Assembly (NCBI RefSeq): GCF_022867795.2
Contig: NZ_CP107006.1
Span: 1,302,001 to 1,366,000, forward strand
DNA from: Chitinophaga horti
GTDB lineage: Bacteria; Bacteroidota; Bacteroidia; Chitinophagales; Chitinophagaceae
Direction of reading: 5' to 3'
DNA: 64,000 nucleotides
Part shown: positions 23,892 to 33,290 of the stretch, piece by piece
Layout of the letters: each line of letters starts with the position of its first letter
How positions within the stretch are numbered: the stretch's first letter is position 1
Program-made: the position numbers and the translations under genes
The notes under the pieces: generated by a model
What the model saw: only the letters and a program-made list of their open reading frames with translations
What the model was told of the DNA's origin: nothing
The model's database searches: none

Positions 23892-24566
23892 ATGGTAGAG
23901 CATGAAGACGTGCGGGTAAACTATTACTTCGCCCTGAACAATAGCGTTGTGCGGCTACAGGCGTCTGATCTTCGCCTGATGCCCTCGCTGGCAGCGGAAC
24001 TGGAGCCGCTGCGGGTTACTGGTTCGCGACTGTTTTCGTTACAGTTTACGCCGGTGTTCGGGTCGAATAATACCATCTGGGAGAAGGCTTTTAACGGCCT
24101 GGTTGTGCGGTTAAAAGCTACCAGCACCGAGCGCTGGACCGTGGAGCTGGACAAAACCGGCAAGATCCGCTATGTGCAGTACGTACATGAATTGCAGGAC
24201 CTCTGGCGCGGACTGTTCGACGAACCCCTGCAGCGGCGCGTCGGCGATGTTAAGGTCGAAACCCCGATCCGCCAGCTGCGGCCGGATTACCGCGTAACGC
24301 CACCCGACAAAAGCGGCGGAGGATATCCCCGTGCAGCCCTCATATCGCCCCGGCCGCAACAGTTCTATATCACCTGGGATTGCCTGTATGTAATGAGCAC
24401 TTTGCCCCTCGTGGTCTGGAAAGTAGTGGAGGACGACGCCTATTATTCCTATGCCGGACGTAAATGGGGTTTTCAGTGTGTGTATGGGAAGGTGGATAAG
24501 AAGCTGACGGATAAGATGGCGGAGTGGGTGAAGGGGGAATTGGTGGATAAGGGGGCGAAGAGGTAG
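23892..24566 (+). CDS. hypothetical protein, 224 aa
   Basis: Not recognised. A soluble protein with mixed strands and helices, with a Trp- and Tyr-rich end (WGFQCVYGKVDKKLTDKMAEW), no signal peptide and no membrane segment. The C-terminus is basic. It is divergent from ecsC, 78 bp apart. A small hairpin GTAGC-CTGAA-GCTAC (24563-24577) contains its stop codon, and the 45-bp tandem repeat begins 15 bp later. Confidence -1.
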   Translation: MVEHEDVRVNYYFALNNSVVRLQASDLRLMPSLAAELEPLRVTGSRLFSLQFTPVFGSNNTIWEKAFNGLVVRLKATSTERWTVELDKTGKIRYVQYVHELQDLWRGLFDEPLQRRVGDVKVETPIRQLRPDYRVTPPDKSGGGYPRAALISPRPQQFYITWDCLYVMSTLPLVVWKVVEDDAYYSYAGRKWGFQCVYGKVDKKLTDKMAEWVKGELVDKGAKR

Positions 24567-24580
24567 CCTGAAGCTACACG

Positions 24581-24850
24581 ACATTGAATGATAGCGATTC
24601 GCAGAAGCACGATGCGATGATCGGGACAATGAATGGTTGCGGTCCGCAGCAGTACGATGCGATGATAGGGACATTGAATGATAGCGATTCGCAGCAGTAC
24701 GATGCGATGATCGGGACATTGAATGATAGCGGTCCGCAGAAGCACGATGTGATGATAGGGACAATGAATGGTTGCGGCCCGCAGAAGCACAATGTGATGA
24801 TAGGGACAATGAATGGTTGCGGTCCGATGGCGTAGGATGCGATCATCCGG
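24581..24850. repeat. 45-bp minisatellite, six copies
   Basis: Six head-to-tail 45-bp units start at 24581, 24626, 24671, 24716, 24761 and 24806; the last is degenerate. Two alternating unit types are seen: one with AATGATAGCGATTCGCAG, the other with AATGGTTGCGGTCCGCAG, and both share GATGATNGGGACA. Because 45 is a multiple of three and the units lack stops in several frames, long readings run through on both strands. The plus reading 24584-24835 would give 15-residue repeats of the kind NDSDSQKHDAMIGT and NGCGPQQYDAMIGT. I do not claim it is translated. The rest of 24567-24934 holds only a small CCTGT/ACAGG hairpin near 24886. Confidence -1.
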
Positions 24851-24934
24851 CTAAAGATTGTCAAGAATCAGCTAATTCACGGTAACCTGTAAACAGGCAA
24901 TGTGTGTATTTTAGTTCGTTACTAAAGATGAATT

Positions 24935-27196
24935 ATGGGGAGTGCATTTCGTATCGTTACCATCCTTGCGCTGCTGGCCACATCTGCCACTGCGCAAACC
25001 ATTACACGTTTTCAACCTTCGCGGCAGGAGCTGATCGCCCGTTATAAACGGTCGGCGATGATGGATAGCGCGACGAAGAACACCGTATTTAAATCGTCGG
25101 TGGATGCACATTGGCTGCCGGGCGGCAAAGCCTTCTGGTACTGCAACATACTGGCCGATAGCCTCGAAGAATATATTTATGTGGATGCAACGACCGCCTC
25201 GCGGAAACCAGCGTTCGACATGGATGCGCTAACAGCGGCGTTGCGTGCTGCGGGTGTGAATGTTAAGTCCGGACGGCCTGGCATTACAGCGTTGTCGCCG
25301 GAAGCAGCGGGCCTCAGGTTCGAAATGAATAAAAAGTGGTATCGATACCAACAGGGCCAGGTGACGGCTATCCCTGATCAACCGCCGGTGGCAGGGGAAA
25401 GTAATCAACCAGGCATCTCTCCCGATAAAAAATGGACCGCCTTCATCAAAGACGGGAATGTATTTGTCGCCTCATCACAAGGCGGCGCGCCGGTACAGTT
25501 TACCACAGACGGCACCCCTCAAAAGCCCTACGGCCGCCTTAGCTGGAGCCCGGACAGTAAATACCTGGCCGGCTACTATATACAACCGGTACAGGATTCT
25601 TCTGTATACTACATCCTCACCGCCGTACCCAACACCACACGCGGGCAACTGCGTTCGCAACCCTACAAGCAACCTGGTGATCCGTTCACGACGTACACAA
25701 TGTTCGTTTTCGACATCACTCAACGTAAAACGATGAAGACCGACGCGGAGCCCATCGACTTCCTGGATGCGCCGCGACTGCATTGGCTTAAAGATGCCCC
25801 CGCGCAATTTACCTACGAAAAGACGGATCGCGGTCACCAGCGCTTCCGGGTGATAGGGGTAGATGCTGCGAGCGGCAAGACACGAGCGATCGTAGACGAA
25901 CAGACCAAAACGTTCATCTACGAATCGACAATGATCAACGAATACCCCGGAGGCACGAACCTGCTACTGCGCAGCTCAGAAAAGGACGGCTGGAAACACC
26001 TGTACCTGGTGGACCTGACCACCGGCAAGGAGCAACAGGTAACGAAAGGCAATTGGATCGTGCGGGGTGTGGACAGTATAGACGTGAAGAAGCGGCAGAT
26101 CTGGTTCCAGGCCAGCGGCATGCAGGCGGGAGAGGATCCGTACAATGTACACTACTACCGCATCGGTTTTGATGGGAAAGGGCTGCTACCGTTAACGCCG
26201 GAAGTGGGTACACACGACATGAAGTATGCGCCGGGTGGGCAGTACTACACAGATACTTATTCACAGGTAAACGTGCCACCGGTAACGAAGCTGCGACGGG
26301 CAGCCGATGGCAAAGAAGTGTTGCTGCTGGAAAAAGCGGATGTGTCGCGGTACAGGCAGTCGGGCGCTAAGCCGCCGGAGCCCTTTGTGGCGAAGGCCCG
26401 GGATGGCGTTACGGACATTTATGGCATCGTCAGTCGCCCGTCTGACTACGATCCGAATAAGAAATACCCGGTTTTGGAAAATATCTACGCCGGTCCGCAC
26501 AGCTCCTTCGTTCCGAAAACATTCACCCCTTACAGCGAAATGCAAAGCCTCGCGGAATTAGGGTTCATCGTCGTAATGATCGACGGCATGGGCACCGCCA
26601 ACCGTTCCAAAGCCTTTCATGATGTGTGCTGGCAAAACCTGGCAGACGCGGGCCTGCCGGACAGGCAGCTGTGGATACAGGCGCTTGCCAGGCAGTATCC
26701 ATACGTGGATGCTGAACGGGTAGGGATATACGGCACCTCTGCGGGCGGACAAAACACCGTATCTGCACTATTGTTCCACTCCGGGTTCTATAAAGCAGGC
26801 GTATCTGCCTGCGGTTGCCACGACAACCGGGTCGATAAACAATGGTGGAACGAGCAATGGATGGGTTACCCTGTTGGTCCGCACTACGACGCGCAATCCA
26901 ACGTTACCAATGCCGCCCGGCTACAAGGCAACCTGTTGCTGATCGTCGGGGAATACGATACGAACGTGCCCCCGGAATCTACCTACCGCGTAGCGGATGC
27001 ACTCATCAAGGCCAATAAGGACTTCGACTTCCTGGCCGTACCCGGCATGGGCCATAGCGACGGCGGCCCATATGGCCGCATGAAGAAACGTGACTTCTTC
27101 GTGAAGCACCTGATGGGCGTAGCGCCACCTGCACATAATAATGGAGAGTTGCCGATAGGCGTGGAGGTAGGAAGGGAGCGGTGGACGTTTAAATAG
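24935..27196 (+). CDS. S9-family prolyl oligopeptidase / dipeptidyl peptidase IV-like
   Basis: Exported serine peptidase of 753 residues. Signal peptide MGSAFRIVTILALLATSATAQ. An N-terminal beta-propeller (about 80-480; blade motifs SPDKKWTAFIKDGNVFV and LSWSPDSKYLAGY) is followed by the alpha/beta hydrolase domain with GIYGTSAGGQ (Ser602), GEYDTNVPPE (Asp675) and GMGHSDGG (His707). The complete triad and the DPPIV-type N-terminal region suggest an aminopeptidase that removes dipeptides in the periplasm. It stands as a single gene; a TATTTTAG near 24907 may be its -7 box. Confidence -1.
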   Translation: MGSAFRIVTILALLATSATAQTITRFQPSRQELIARYKRSAMMDSATKNTVFKSSVDAHWLPGGKAFWYCNILADSLEEYIYVDATTASRKPAFDMDALTAALRAAGVNVKSGRPGITALSPEAAGLRFEMNKKWYRYQQGQVTAIPDQPPVAGESNQPGISPDKKWTAFIKDGNVFVASSQGGAPVQFTTDGTPQKPYGRLSWSPDSKYLAGYYIQPVQDSSVYYILTAVPNTTRGQLRSQPYKQPGDPFTTYTMFVFDITQRKTMKTDAEPIDFLDAPRLHWLKDAPAQFTYEKTDRGHQRFRVIGVDAASGKTRAIVDEQTKTFIYESTMINEYPGGTNLLLRSSEKDGWKHLYLVDLTTGKEQQVTKGNWIVRGVDSIDVKKRQIWFQASGMQAGEDPYNVHYYRIGFDGKGLLPLTPEVGTHDMKYAPGGQYYTDTYSQVNVPPVTKLRRAADGKEVLLLEKADVSRYRQSGAKPPEPFVAKARDGVTDIYGIVSRPSDYDPNKKYPVLENIYAGPHSSFVPKTFTPYSEMQSLAELGFIVVMIDGMGTANRSKAFHDVCWQNLADAGLPDRQLWIQALARQYPYVDAERVGIYGTSAGGQNTVSALLFHSGFYKAGVSACGCHDNRVDKQWWNEQWMGYPVGPHYDAQSNVTNAARLQGNLLLIVGEYDTNVPPESTYRVADALIKANKDFDFLAVPGMGHSDGGPYGRMKKRDFFVKHLMGVAPPAHNNGELPIGVEVGRERWTFK

Positions 27197-27310
27197 GTCT
27201 TTCGATAATATTGTCATCGTTTCCCGTAAAACCGGCAAGGCCGTCGGCGGACAGGTATTAAACTTCCTGCAGGATGTTTCTATCTTTACGCGACTGACGC
27301 CAGCCGCCTT

Positions 27311-30016
27311 ATGAGTACAACCCTCGTCGCCTCGTTTACTACCCGCCTGCGCCCCAGGGCTGCAGTGTTTGTACAGCATGCAAAACGCGTGGTGCTGCTT
27401 CTGGCACTGTGCTGCCCTGCATTGTATACAAATGCTCAAAACAGCCCTGCGCAACTCATGAAGGGCCTGCCGGCCTCCCATGTATACACGCTGAAAGATA
27501 CCACCCTGATCAGGGAAATGCTGACGTATGGGCATCATTGCCTAGTAAAAAGGGGAGAGCTGAAGGCGGACCTGGATACGGCGTTCACACTCGTGTCACG
27601 GGCATACGATATGTCGCTTAAAATTGGGTATAAGTTTGGGGAAGTAACGGCGGGCAATATCATGGCGCAGCATGCTTACGAGTCGCTGGATATGGAACGT
27701 ATGCTCTCCTGGTTTCGGTATGTATGTGGGGAATATAAAGTGTGGTACCTGCGTAGCGCCGTGTCGGTCATCTTGCCCGCTAACACCCCGCAAGAAATCG
27801 ATGTCGCCATGCGGTATGCAAAATTAATGCGGGAGGTGGCTGCGGAAAGTAACATGCCCGATGTGGCAAATGAAGCGGAATACTACATTGGTAACTTCCA
27901 TGCAAAAAAAGGTGATCAGCAGGGACTGAAAAAGGCCTATCTCAACATGATCCATTATCACCGGTCGAAGAATAACCCCAGGAACGAACTGGAAGCCTGG
28001 GGCGTACTGGCCAGCCGGGAAGATGGCTCGGACACATCGTTTCCGAACCGGCTTTATATCGCGGAAAAGGTGATCGCACTCAGCAAAAGTACCGGGCATT
28101 CCGCTTACCTCTCCGACGCCTACCTCAACCTGGGATATGGCTTATACGTGCAGGGTAAGATCGACCGGGCAGAAGCGGTGCTGCTGGAAGCGGAAGAAGT
28201 GCTGTTACATGCGGGTATCAAAAAACGCACCTTTGTGTTTGAACTGCTCGCCCGTATTTACTCTGTAAAAGCCAACGGGTCACGCGCACTTCACTACGCT
28301 CGGGCTTCGCTGGAAAACGTCCGGCAGTACGACGCCACGCCGTCAAATATCAATGTCTACACCGTTCGCCTGGCAGAGGTGATGCTGCATTTCGGGAAGG
28401 AAAAGGAATACGAAGAACTGTTGCGGGATATGCGCACAAGCGGTGCTGCGGCAAAGTCAACGGACTGGTTCTTTATAATTTCATATGCACAGATTCTACG
28501 CCGCTCCAATCCTGCCGGTGCTATCGAATACCTGCTCGATCGCGCTAAACATGTTCCGTTTACAGACCTGATCCGGAAGGTAGAATACCACCGGGAGCTG
28601 GGTGTCAATTACTCCTGGCTGTCGGACTACAACAACAGCCTGCAACATATGAAGGAGGCCGATAAGCTGATGGCCGGACTGGATAAACGCTACCAGGGGA
28701 CGTTTGCAGATGTGTGGCTGAATGTGGCGAAGGTATCCTGGCATGCCGGGTTGTACGATCAGGCGAAATATTACCTCGACCGGGCCGACAGCATCCCGCG
28801 TGGACTGGTGCCCATTACCAGCCAGGTGTCTGCCGAGTATTACCGGTTTAAGATCGACAGTGCGCAACGTAATTACCTGGCCGCCCTCAATCATTATATC
28901 CGCCATAAAAACTTCAGCGACAGCCTCTTTAACGTAGAGAAAATGCGGCAGATGGAAGAACTGAACGTTCGTTACGAGACCGATAAAAAGGAGCAACTGC
29001 TTGCGCAAAATGCGAGGGAGATCGTATGGCTGAACAGCCAGCAGGCACTGGGCCGGCAGCTGCTGGAGGAAACGAAGATCAATGCCCTGCAACAGGAACG
29101 TTTACAACAACAGAACGTGTTAAACCTGCGTAATGAAAGTAAACAACGGAGCGACTCGCTGCGGCATTCGGAGGAGACCAACCGCCTGCTGAACAAAGAT
29201 GCCGCCATGCAGAAAGCCCTGCTTGGCCAGGCGCGCAGTGTGCGTAACCTGATGATCATCGCCGCGATATTACTGGTATTGCTGCTGCTCGCCACCTACA
29301 GCCGCTATATCCTCAAACAACGCAACAACCAGCAGCTGCGGCAGCAACAGGCGCTCATCACCAATAAGAACGAATCCCTGCAAAAGCTGGTCAGCGAAAA
29401 AGAATGGCTGCTCAAGGAAGTGCATCACCGCGTGAAAAATAACCTGCAAGTGGTGATGAGCCTACTTAATATCCAGTCGCATTACCTGCAGGACGATACA
29501 GCGATTTCCGCCATCCGTAACAGTCAGCACCGGGTTAACGCCATCTCACTCATCCACAAAAAACTATATCAGTCCGATAACCCGGCCATGGTAGATATGC
29601 AGCATTACATCAAGGAGCTTACCGACCAGTTGCGCGAGTATGCCGACCAGCGGCAGGACATACGCATGGCCTTAAACATTGCGCCCATCGTGCTGGACAT
29701 CAACAAAGCCTTGCCGATAGGGCTTATCCTCAATGAAGCGATTACCAACGCTTTTAAATATGCCTTTCCGGACGGGCGGCCCGGCGAAATCGTGATCGGC
29801 TTAATGCAGCCGAAGCTCAATGAAGTGTTACTAACGGTAACGGATAATGGCATTGGTATGCCCGATGCGGAACAGCGCGCAGCAGGCAATTCTCTCGGGA
29901 TGAGTCTGATGAAGGGATTGAGCTCGGATATGGATGCGGAGTTCAGTATTACGGGCGATAACGGCACCCGCATTGCCGTAAGGTTGCAGCTGGACGATCA
30001 GGCTTCATCGGGGTAA
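27311..30016 (+). CDS. TPR-containing HisKA_2-type sensor histidine kinase
   Basis: A 901-residue membrane kinase. Probable signal sequence (VVLLLALCCPALYTNAQ), a large periplasmic part of TPR-like helices (about 60-550), a coiled coil (about 560-640), one membrane span (LMIIAAILLVLLLLATYS, about 640), then HisKA_2 with LLKEVHHRVKNNLQVVMS, phospho-acceptor most likely His706, and HATPase with LILNEAITNAFKYAFPDG, VTDNGIGMPD and GNSLGMSLMKGL. No response regulator gene lies next to it, so its partner is elsewhere. A TATCTTTA box lies about 20 bp upstream of the ATG. Its 3' end overlaps the convergent gene by 19 bp. Confidence -1.
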   Translation: MSTTLVASFTTRLRPRAAVFVQHAKRVVLLLALCCPALYTNAQNSPAQLMKGLPASHVYTLKDTTLIREMLTYGHHCLVKRGELKADLDTAFTLVSRAYDMSLKIGYKFGEVTAGNIMAQHAYESLDMERMLSWFRYVCGEYKVWYLRSAVSVILPANTPQEIDVAMRYAKLMREVAAESNMPDVANEAEYYIGNFHAKKGDQQGLKKAYLNMIHYHRSKNNPRNELEAWGVLASREDGSDTSFPNRLYIAEKVIALSKSTGHSAYLSDAYLNLGYGLYVQGKIDRAEAVLLEAEEVLLHAGIKKRTFVFELLARIYSVKANGSRALHYARASLENVRQYDATPSNINVYTVRLAEVMLHFGKEKEYEELLRDMRTSGAAAKSTDWFFIISYAQILRRSNPAGAIEYLLDRAKHVPFTDLIRKVEYHRELGVNYSWLSDYNNSLQHMKEADKLMAGLDKRYQGTFADVWLNVAKVSWHAGLYDQAKYYLDRADSIPRGLVPITSQVSAEYYRFKIDSAQRNYLAALNHYIRHKNFSDSLFNVEKMRQMEELNVRYETDKKEQLLAQNAREIVWLNSQQALGRQLLEETKINALQQERLQQQNVLNLRNESKQRSDSLRHSEETNRLLNKDAAMQKALLGQARSVRNLMIIAAILLVLLLLATYSRYILKQRNNQQLRQQQALITNKNESLQKLVSEKEWLLKEVHHRVKNNLQVVMSLLNIQSHYLQDDTAISAIRNSQHRVNAISLIHKKLYQSDNPAMVDMQHYIKELTDQLREYADQRQDIRMALNIAPIVLDINKALPIGLILNEAITNAFKYAFPDGRPGEIVIGLMQPKLNEVLLTVTDNGIGMPDAEQRAAGNSLGMSLMKGLSSDMDAEFSITGDNGTRIAVRLQLDDQASSG

Positions 30017-30480
30017 AGTTTTTCTATCTCCCTTAAAGCAGTAGCCAGTTCGTGTCGTGCGTCAGCAGGTAAATGCCGTTTCGGTACACCAACTAATTCT
30101 TTCTTTTTACGGTAGAAGAAGATGCGGTCTCGAAAGCGCAGGATCCGCCGGTTTTCTTCATAATAATAGAAATCGTCGAACGGGATTACGTAGTCCGCGT
30201 ACCCGCTAAGCACGCGCAGCACACTGATCGTCACGGTTTTGGTCTGGTAATCGAAACTGATGTCCGACAAGTGTTTGGTGAAAAGAGAGAACACAAAATA
30301 GAGGATGCAGATGATCGTGACGATCTGTTTATCTGTATCAAAATTAAGTACAAAACTTCCCTTGACAATTGATACCAGGTAAAAGCAAAGGAGCAGCACG
30401 CACACCGTAAACAGTGCCGACGCCAGGTAACCGGCGCGGCTTTTCAGTGATGGGTTATAAATAATGACGGTTTCCGGCAT
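29998..30480 (-). CDS. hypothetical membrane protein, 160 aa
   Basis: Two membrane spans near the N-terminus (YLASALFTVCVLLLCFYLV and VTIICILYFVFSLF) precede a soluble domain with PH-like strand pattern (TKTVTISVLRVLSGYADYVIPF, RRILRFRDRIFFY) and a C-terminal helix. This looks like the small membrane-PH type, but I cannot assign a family. The 3' end overlaps the kinase gene by 19 bp on the opposite strand. Confidence -1.
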   Translation of the reverse strand: MPETVIIYNPSLKSRAGYLASALFTVCVLLLCFYLVSIVKGSFVLNFDTDKQIVTIICILYFVFSLFTKHLSDISFDYQTKTVTISVLRVLSGYADYVIPFDDFYYYEENRRILRFRDRIFFYRKKKELVGVPKRHLPADARHELATALREIEKLYPDEA

Positions 30481-30561
30481 GCTTAAAAATAGTAAAAACC
30501 TGTATACCTGCCAGTGATTGAAAAAAATCTGTTAATTTCCCACATCCTTAAACCAAAGCGA

Positions 30562-31122
30562 ATGAGCACTACTTTAATTGTTGTTATCCTTGTTGCAGCC
30601 GTGATACTGGTATGGGCTGTATCCCTCTACAACCGGCTGGTCGGCAGCCGAAACCGGGTAAAGGAATCCTGGAGCGGGATCGACGTGAGCCTCAAAAAAC
30701 GCTACGATCTCGTACCTAACCTGGTTGAAACGGTGAAAGGCTATGCCCGGCACGAACAGCAAACGCTGGAGAAAGTAACCAGTTACCGCACCGCGTCGAT
30801 GAACGCCACCACCCCCGAACAAAAAGCCGAAGCCGCCACAGGGCTCACCCGCGCACTGGGCTCGCTGTTCGCAGTGGCCGAAGCTTATCCGGATTTAAAA
30901 GCGAACGGCAACTTTCAGCAGCTGCAGTCAGAGCTGGCAGATATTGAGAACAACCTGGAATCTGCCCGCCGGTATTACAACGGTACGGTGCGCGAGAACA
31001 ATAACCTGGTAGAACGTTTCCCGTCCAACATCGTAGCGGGTATGTTCGGGTTTACCACCAATACGTTTTTTGAGATCGACAATACTGCTCACCGCGAAAG
31101 GCCCAACGTTTCTTTTTCATGA
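30562..31122 (+). CDS. lemA: LemA family protein
   Basis: A short N-terminal membrane anchor (TLIVVILVAAVILVWAVSLY) precedes a long helical domain with the LemA signature: YNRLVGSRNRVKESWSGIDV, LKKRYDLVPNLVETVKGYA, and FNGTVRENN-like YYNGTVRENNNLVERFPSN. The start at 30562 was chosen because 186 residues fit the family; an ATG/ATT reading from 30514 adds an unrelated stretch. The gene overlaps the DUF2207 gene by four bases (ATGA), so the two are translationally coupled, a pairing found in many bacteria. The molecular role is not known. Confidence -1.
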   Translation: MSTTLIVVILVAAVILVWAVSLYNRLVGSRNRVKESWSGIDVSLKKRYDLVPNLVETVKGYARHEQQTLEKVTSYRTASMNATTPEQKAEAATGLTRALGSLFAVAEAYPDLKANGNFQQLQSELADIENNLESARRYYNGTVRENNNLVERFPSNIVAGMFGFTTNTFFEIDNTAHRERPNVSFS

Positions 31123-33065
31123 TGAAACATTTACTGCTATGCCTCCTGGCCCTGCTACCACTGGCAGGCCGCCTGTCCGCACAGGATTCCGTTTACGCCG
31201 GGGAGCCCGAACAATATTATTCCGAAGGCATCATCCACTTTCATACAGACCTCCAGGTAGAAAAGGACGGTAACCTGAAGGTGGTGGAACATATCAAAGT
31301 GTTCGCCGCCGGCAACATCATACAGCGCGGCATCATCCGGAAGATACCGCAAACGCGCCCCAACAAGTATGGCCGCAATAAGCGTGTACCCATTGAGGTG
31401 ACTGACGTGCAAAAGGACGGAGAGCCGGTGCCGCACGTCATCACTACGGAAGGGAATTATTTGCAGATCCGTATTGGCGACGCTAACATCATGCTTAACA
31501 CTGGCGTGTACGAGTACACGATCAGTTACCACTCGCGCGGCCACGTAGGCTTCTTTGAAGGTTTCGACGAAATCTACTGGAACTCGACAGGGACGGAGTG
31601 GGAGCTGCCGATCGTAAAGGCCTCTGCAACGGTCCGACTGCCGGAGGGTGCGAAGGTGATACAGGCTGCCTGTTACACCGGCCCCGAGGGATCAAAGGCT
31701 TCTGATTGCACCATTACTTACAATGATAGTCTTCAACCAACGTTCCACGCTTCCCATTTATTGAAGGAAAGAGAAGGCCTGACGGTGGCCGTCGGCTTCA
31801 CGCCCGGCATTATTCAACGGCCTGCACCGGCAGGCATGTGGGAGCAGCTGTGGGATTGGATCGATGCTTACCGTGCGTACGTGCTGGCCGTATTGGGACT
31901 GGGTTTCTTGCTGCCTTACTATTACTTCACCTGGCGCAAACACGGCAAAGACCCGGAGAAGCCGGTAGTCGTTGCGCGTTTCGATCCGCCCAACGGTTAC
32001 TCACCTGCGGTGTTGCGCTTCCTGCATAAAAAGGTGGTCGACAGCAAATCCCTCGCTGCGGCGTTGGTGAATATGGCCGTGAAGAAGGTGGTGGCCGTTC
32101 GTAAAGATCATACCGGCTTTTACCTGGATAGGAAAGAGGGGGCGCCGTCTAAACTGGCCACCGAGGAACGGCAGCTGTTCAGCAAAATGATGCAGAGTAA
32201 CCTCACGCTGGAGTTGTCGGACATCAACAAATACAAAATCCGCGCGGGCCGCGAGGCGTTCGAGGACAGTGTGAAGAACCAATACAACCTGAAAGATTAC
32301 TTCCTGAAAAATAGCCGCCAGATGTGGATCGGCGGACTGATAACCCTGGGCGTCCTGCTCACCTACCTCTTGTGCGTAGATTTCGGTGCCCTGTTCGTAG
32401 TGTTCATCGTGCCCTTCGCCGCAGCAGGCGCCGCTATGTTGTTCGCCGGCATACGCGCGCTGAAACAGGGCTGTGCAGGCGTATTCCTGATCGGTATGGG
32501 CTTTATGTTCCTGGTAGTACCTTTGGGGGCCGTATACGGCGTGCTGCAACACCTGCCGCCGGTATCCATCGCATTCGTGTTCATCCTGCTGGCTGCGTAT
32601 ATTTTGTTCGTGCGGCTCATACAGGCTCCCACGGAAGATGGCGCCGCGTTACAAGCGCAAATTGAAGGTTTCCTCCTATACCTCACCGTAGCCGAGGAAC
32701 ACCGCCTGAATATCCTCACGCCGCCCGAACATACGCCACAGTTGTTCGAGCGCCTGCTGCCTTACGCCATTGCGCTGGGAGTGGAGAATGAATGGGGGCA
32801 GAAGTTTAAGGATGTGCTGGAAAATATTCAATATGCCCCCGAATGGTACAGCGGTGGCACGCTCAGTTACGCCCATTTCGACGATGCATTTACCAATCGC
32901 TTCGCCTCTACGGTCGAAAAGGCGGGCAGAGCCCCTGCAGCGTCATCTTCCGGCAGTTCGTCCGGCAGTTCCTCTTCCGGTAGTTCCAGCTGGAGCAGCG
33001 GTAGCAGTAGTAGCAGCGGCTCGTCCGGTGGTGGTGGCGGTGGTGGTGGTGGCGGAGGCTGGTAA
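31119..33065 (+). CDS. DUF2207 membrane protein with Ser/Gly-rich tail
   Basis: Signal peptide (LLCLLALLPLAGRLSAQ) followed by a periplasmic beta domain (about 25-240, YTISYHSRGHVGFFEGFDEIYWN is part of it), a membrane span (YVLAVLGLGFLLPYYYF), a cytosolic helical segment (PPNGYSPAVLRFL) and further spans (about 400-500). The end is low complexity: Ser/Gly repeats, then a run of eleven Gly and a final Trp. Such a tail is typical of DUF2207 and TPM-type proteins. Function is unknown; the partnership with LemA is a common arrangement. Confidence -1.
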   Translation: MMKHLLLCLLALLPLAGRLSAQDSVYAGEPEQYYSEGIIHFHTDLQVEKDGNLKVVEHIKVFAAGNIIQRGIIRKIPQTRPNKYGRNKRVPIEVTDVQKDGEPVPHVITTEGNYLQIRIGDANIMLNTGVYEYTISYHSRGHVGFFEGFDEIYWNSTGTEWELPIVKASATVRLPEGAKVIQAACYTGPEGSKASDCTITYNDSLQPTFHASHLLKEREGLTVAVGFTPGIIQRPAPAGMWEQLWDWIDAYRAYVLAVLGLGFLLPYYYFTWRKHGKDPEKPVVVARFDPPNGYSPAVLRFLHKKVVDSKSLAAALVNMAVKKVVAVRKDHTGFYLDRKEGAPSKLATEERQLFSKMMQSNLTLELSDINKYKIRAGREAFEDSVKNQYNLKDYFLKNSRQMWIGGLITLGVLLTYLLCVDFGALFVVFIVPFAAAGAAMLFAGIRALKQGCAGVFLIGMGFMFLVVPLGAVYGVLQHLPPVSIAFVFILLAAYILFVRLIQAPTEDGAALQAQIEGFLLYLTVAEEHRLNILTPPEHTPQLFERLLPYAIALGVENEWGQKFKDVLENIQYAPEWYSGGTLSYAHFDDAFTNRFASTVEKAGRAPAASSSGSSSGSSSSGSSSWSSGSSSSSGSSGGGGGGGGGGGW

Positions 33066-33096
33066 TAGCTTTTTAGCCATCTGTAAGTTCTTTTCT

Positions 33097-33129
33097 CAGC
33101 CGCCGTTGTGTCACTCACTTCGGCGGCTG
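33097..33129 (+). terminator. hairpin after the DUF2207 gene
   Basis: A 9-bp perfect inverted repeat CAGCCGCCG/CGGCGGCTG separated by 15 bases and followed by TTTC. The weak T-run makes it a modest terminator candidate. The remaining sequence to 33290 shows no gene. Confidence -1.
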
Positions 33130-33290
33130 TTTCGCAACTTAACCCCGATAAAATGTACAACACAACCCTTCATTCGTAAGTTGTCCGCCGCTCCGCGGGC
33201 ACGTAGCTTTACAGGCACCTGGGAGGCCGCCCAACAATCCGGCGGCGAAAACGTTATTCTTCCGGGCATCAAACGTTAATGATATTTCAT

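Noticed and set aside
24581-24850. CRISPR-like array
   Set aside because: Units are contiguous with no spacers and no cas genes are nearby.
24111-24864. Minus-strand readings across the 45-bp repeat with periodic Ser/His or Phe/Ile/Cys repeats
   Set aside because: They arise from the 45-bp period being a multiple of three. No signal, start context or known repeat protein supports them.
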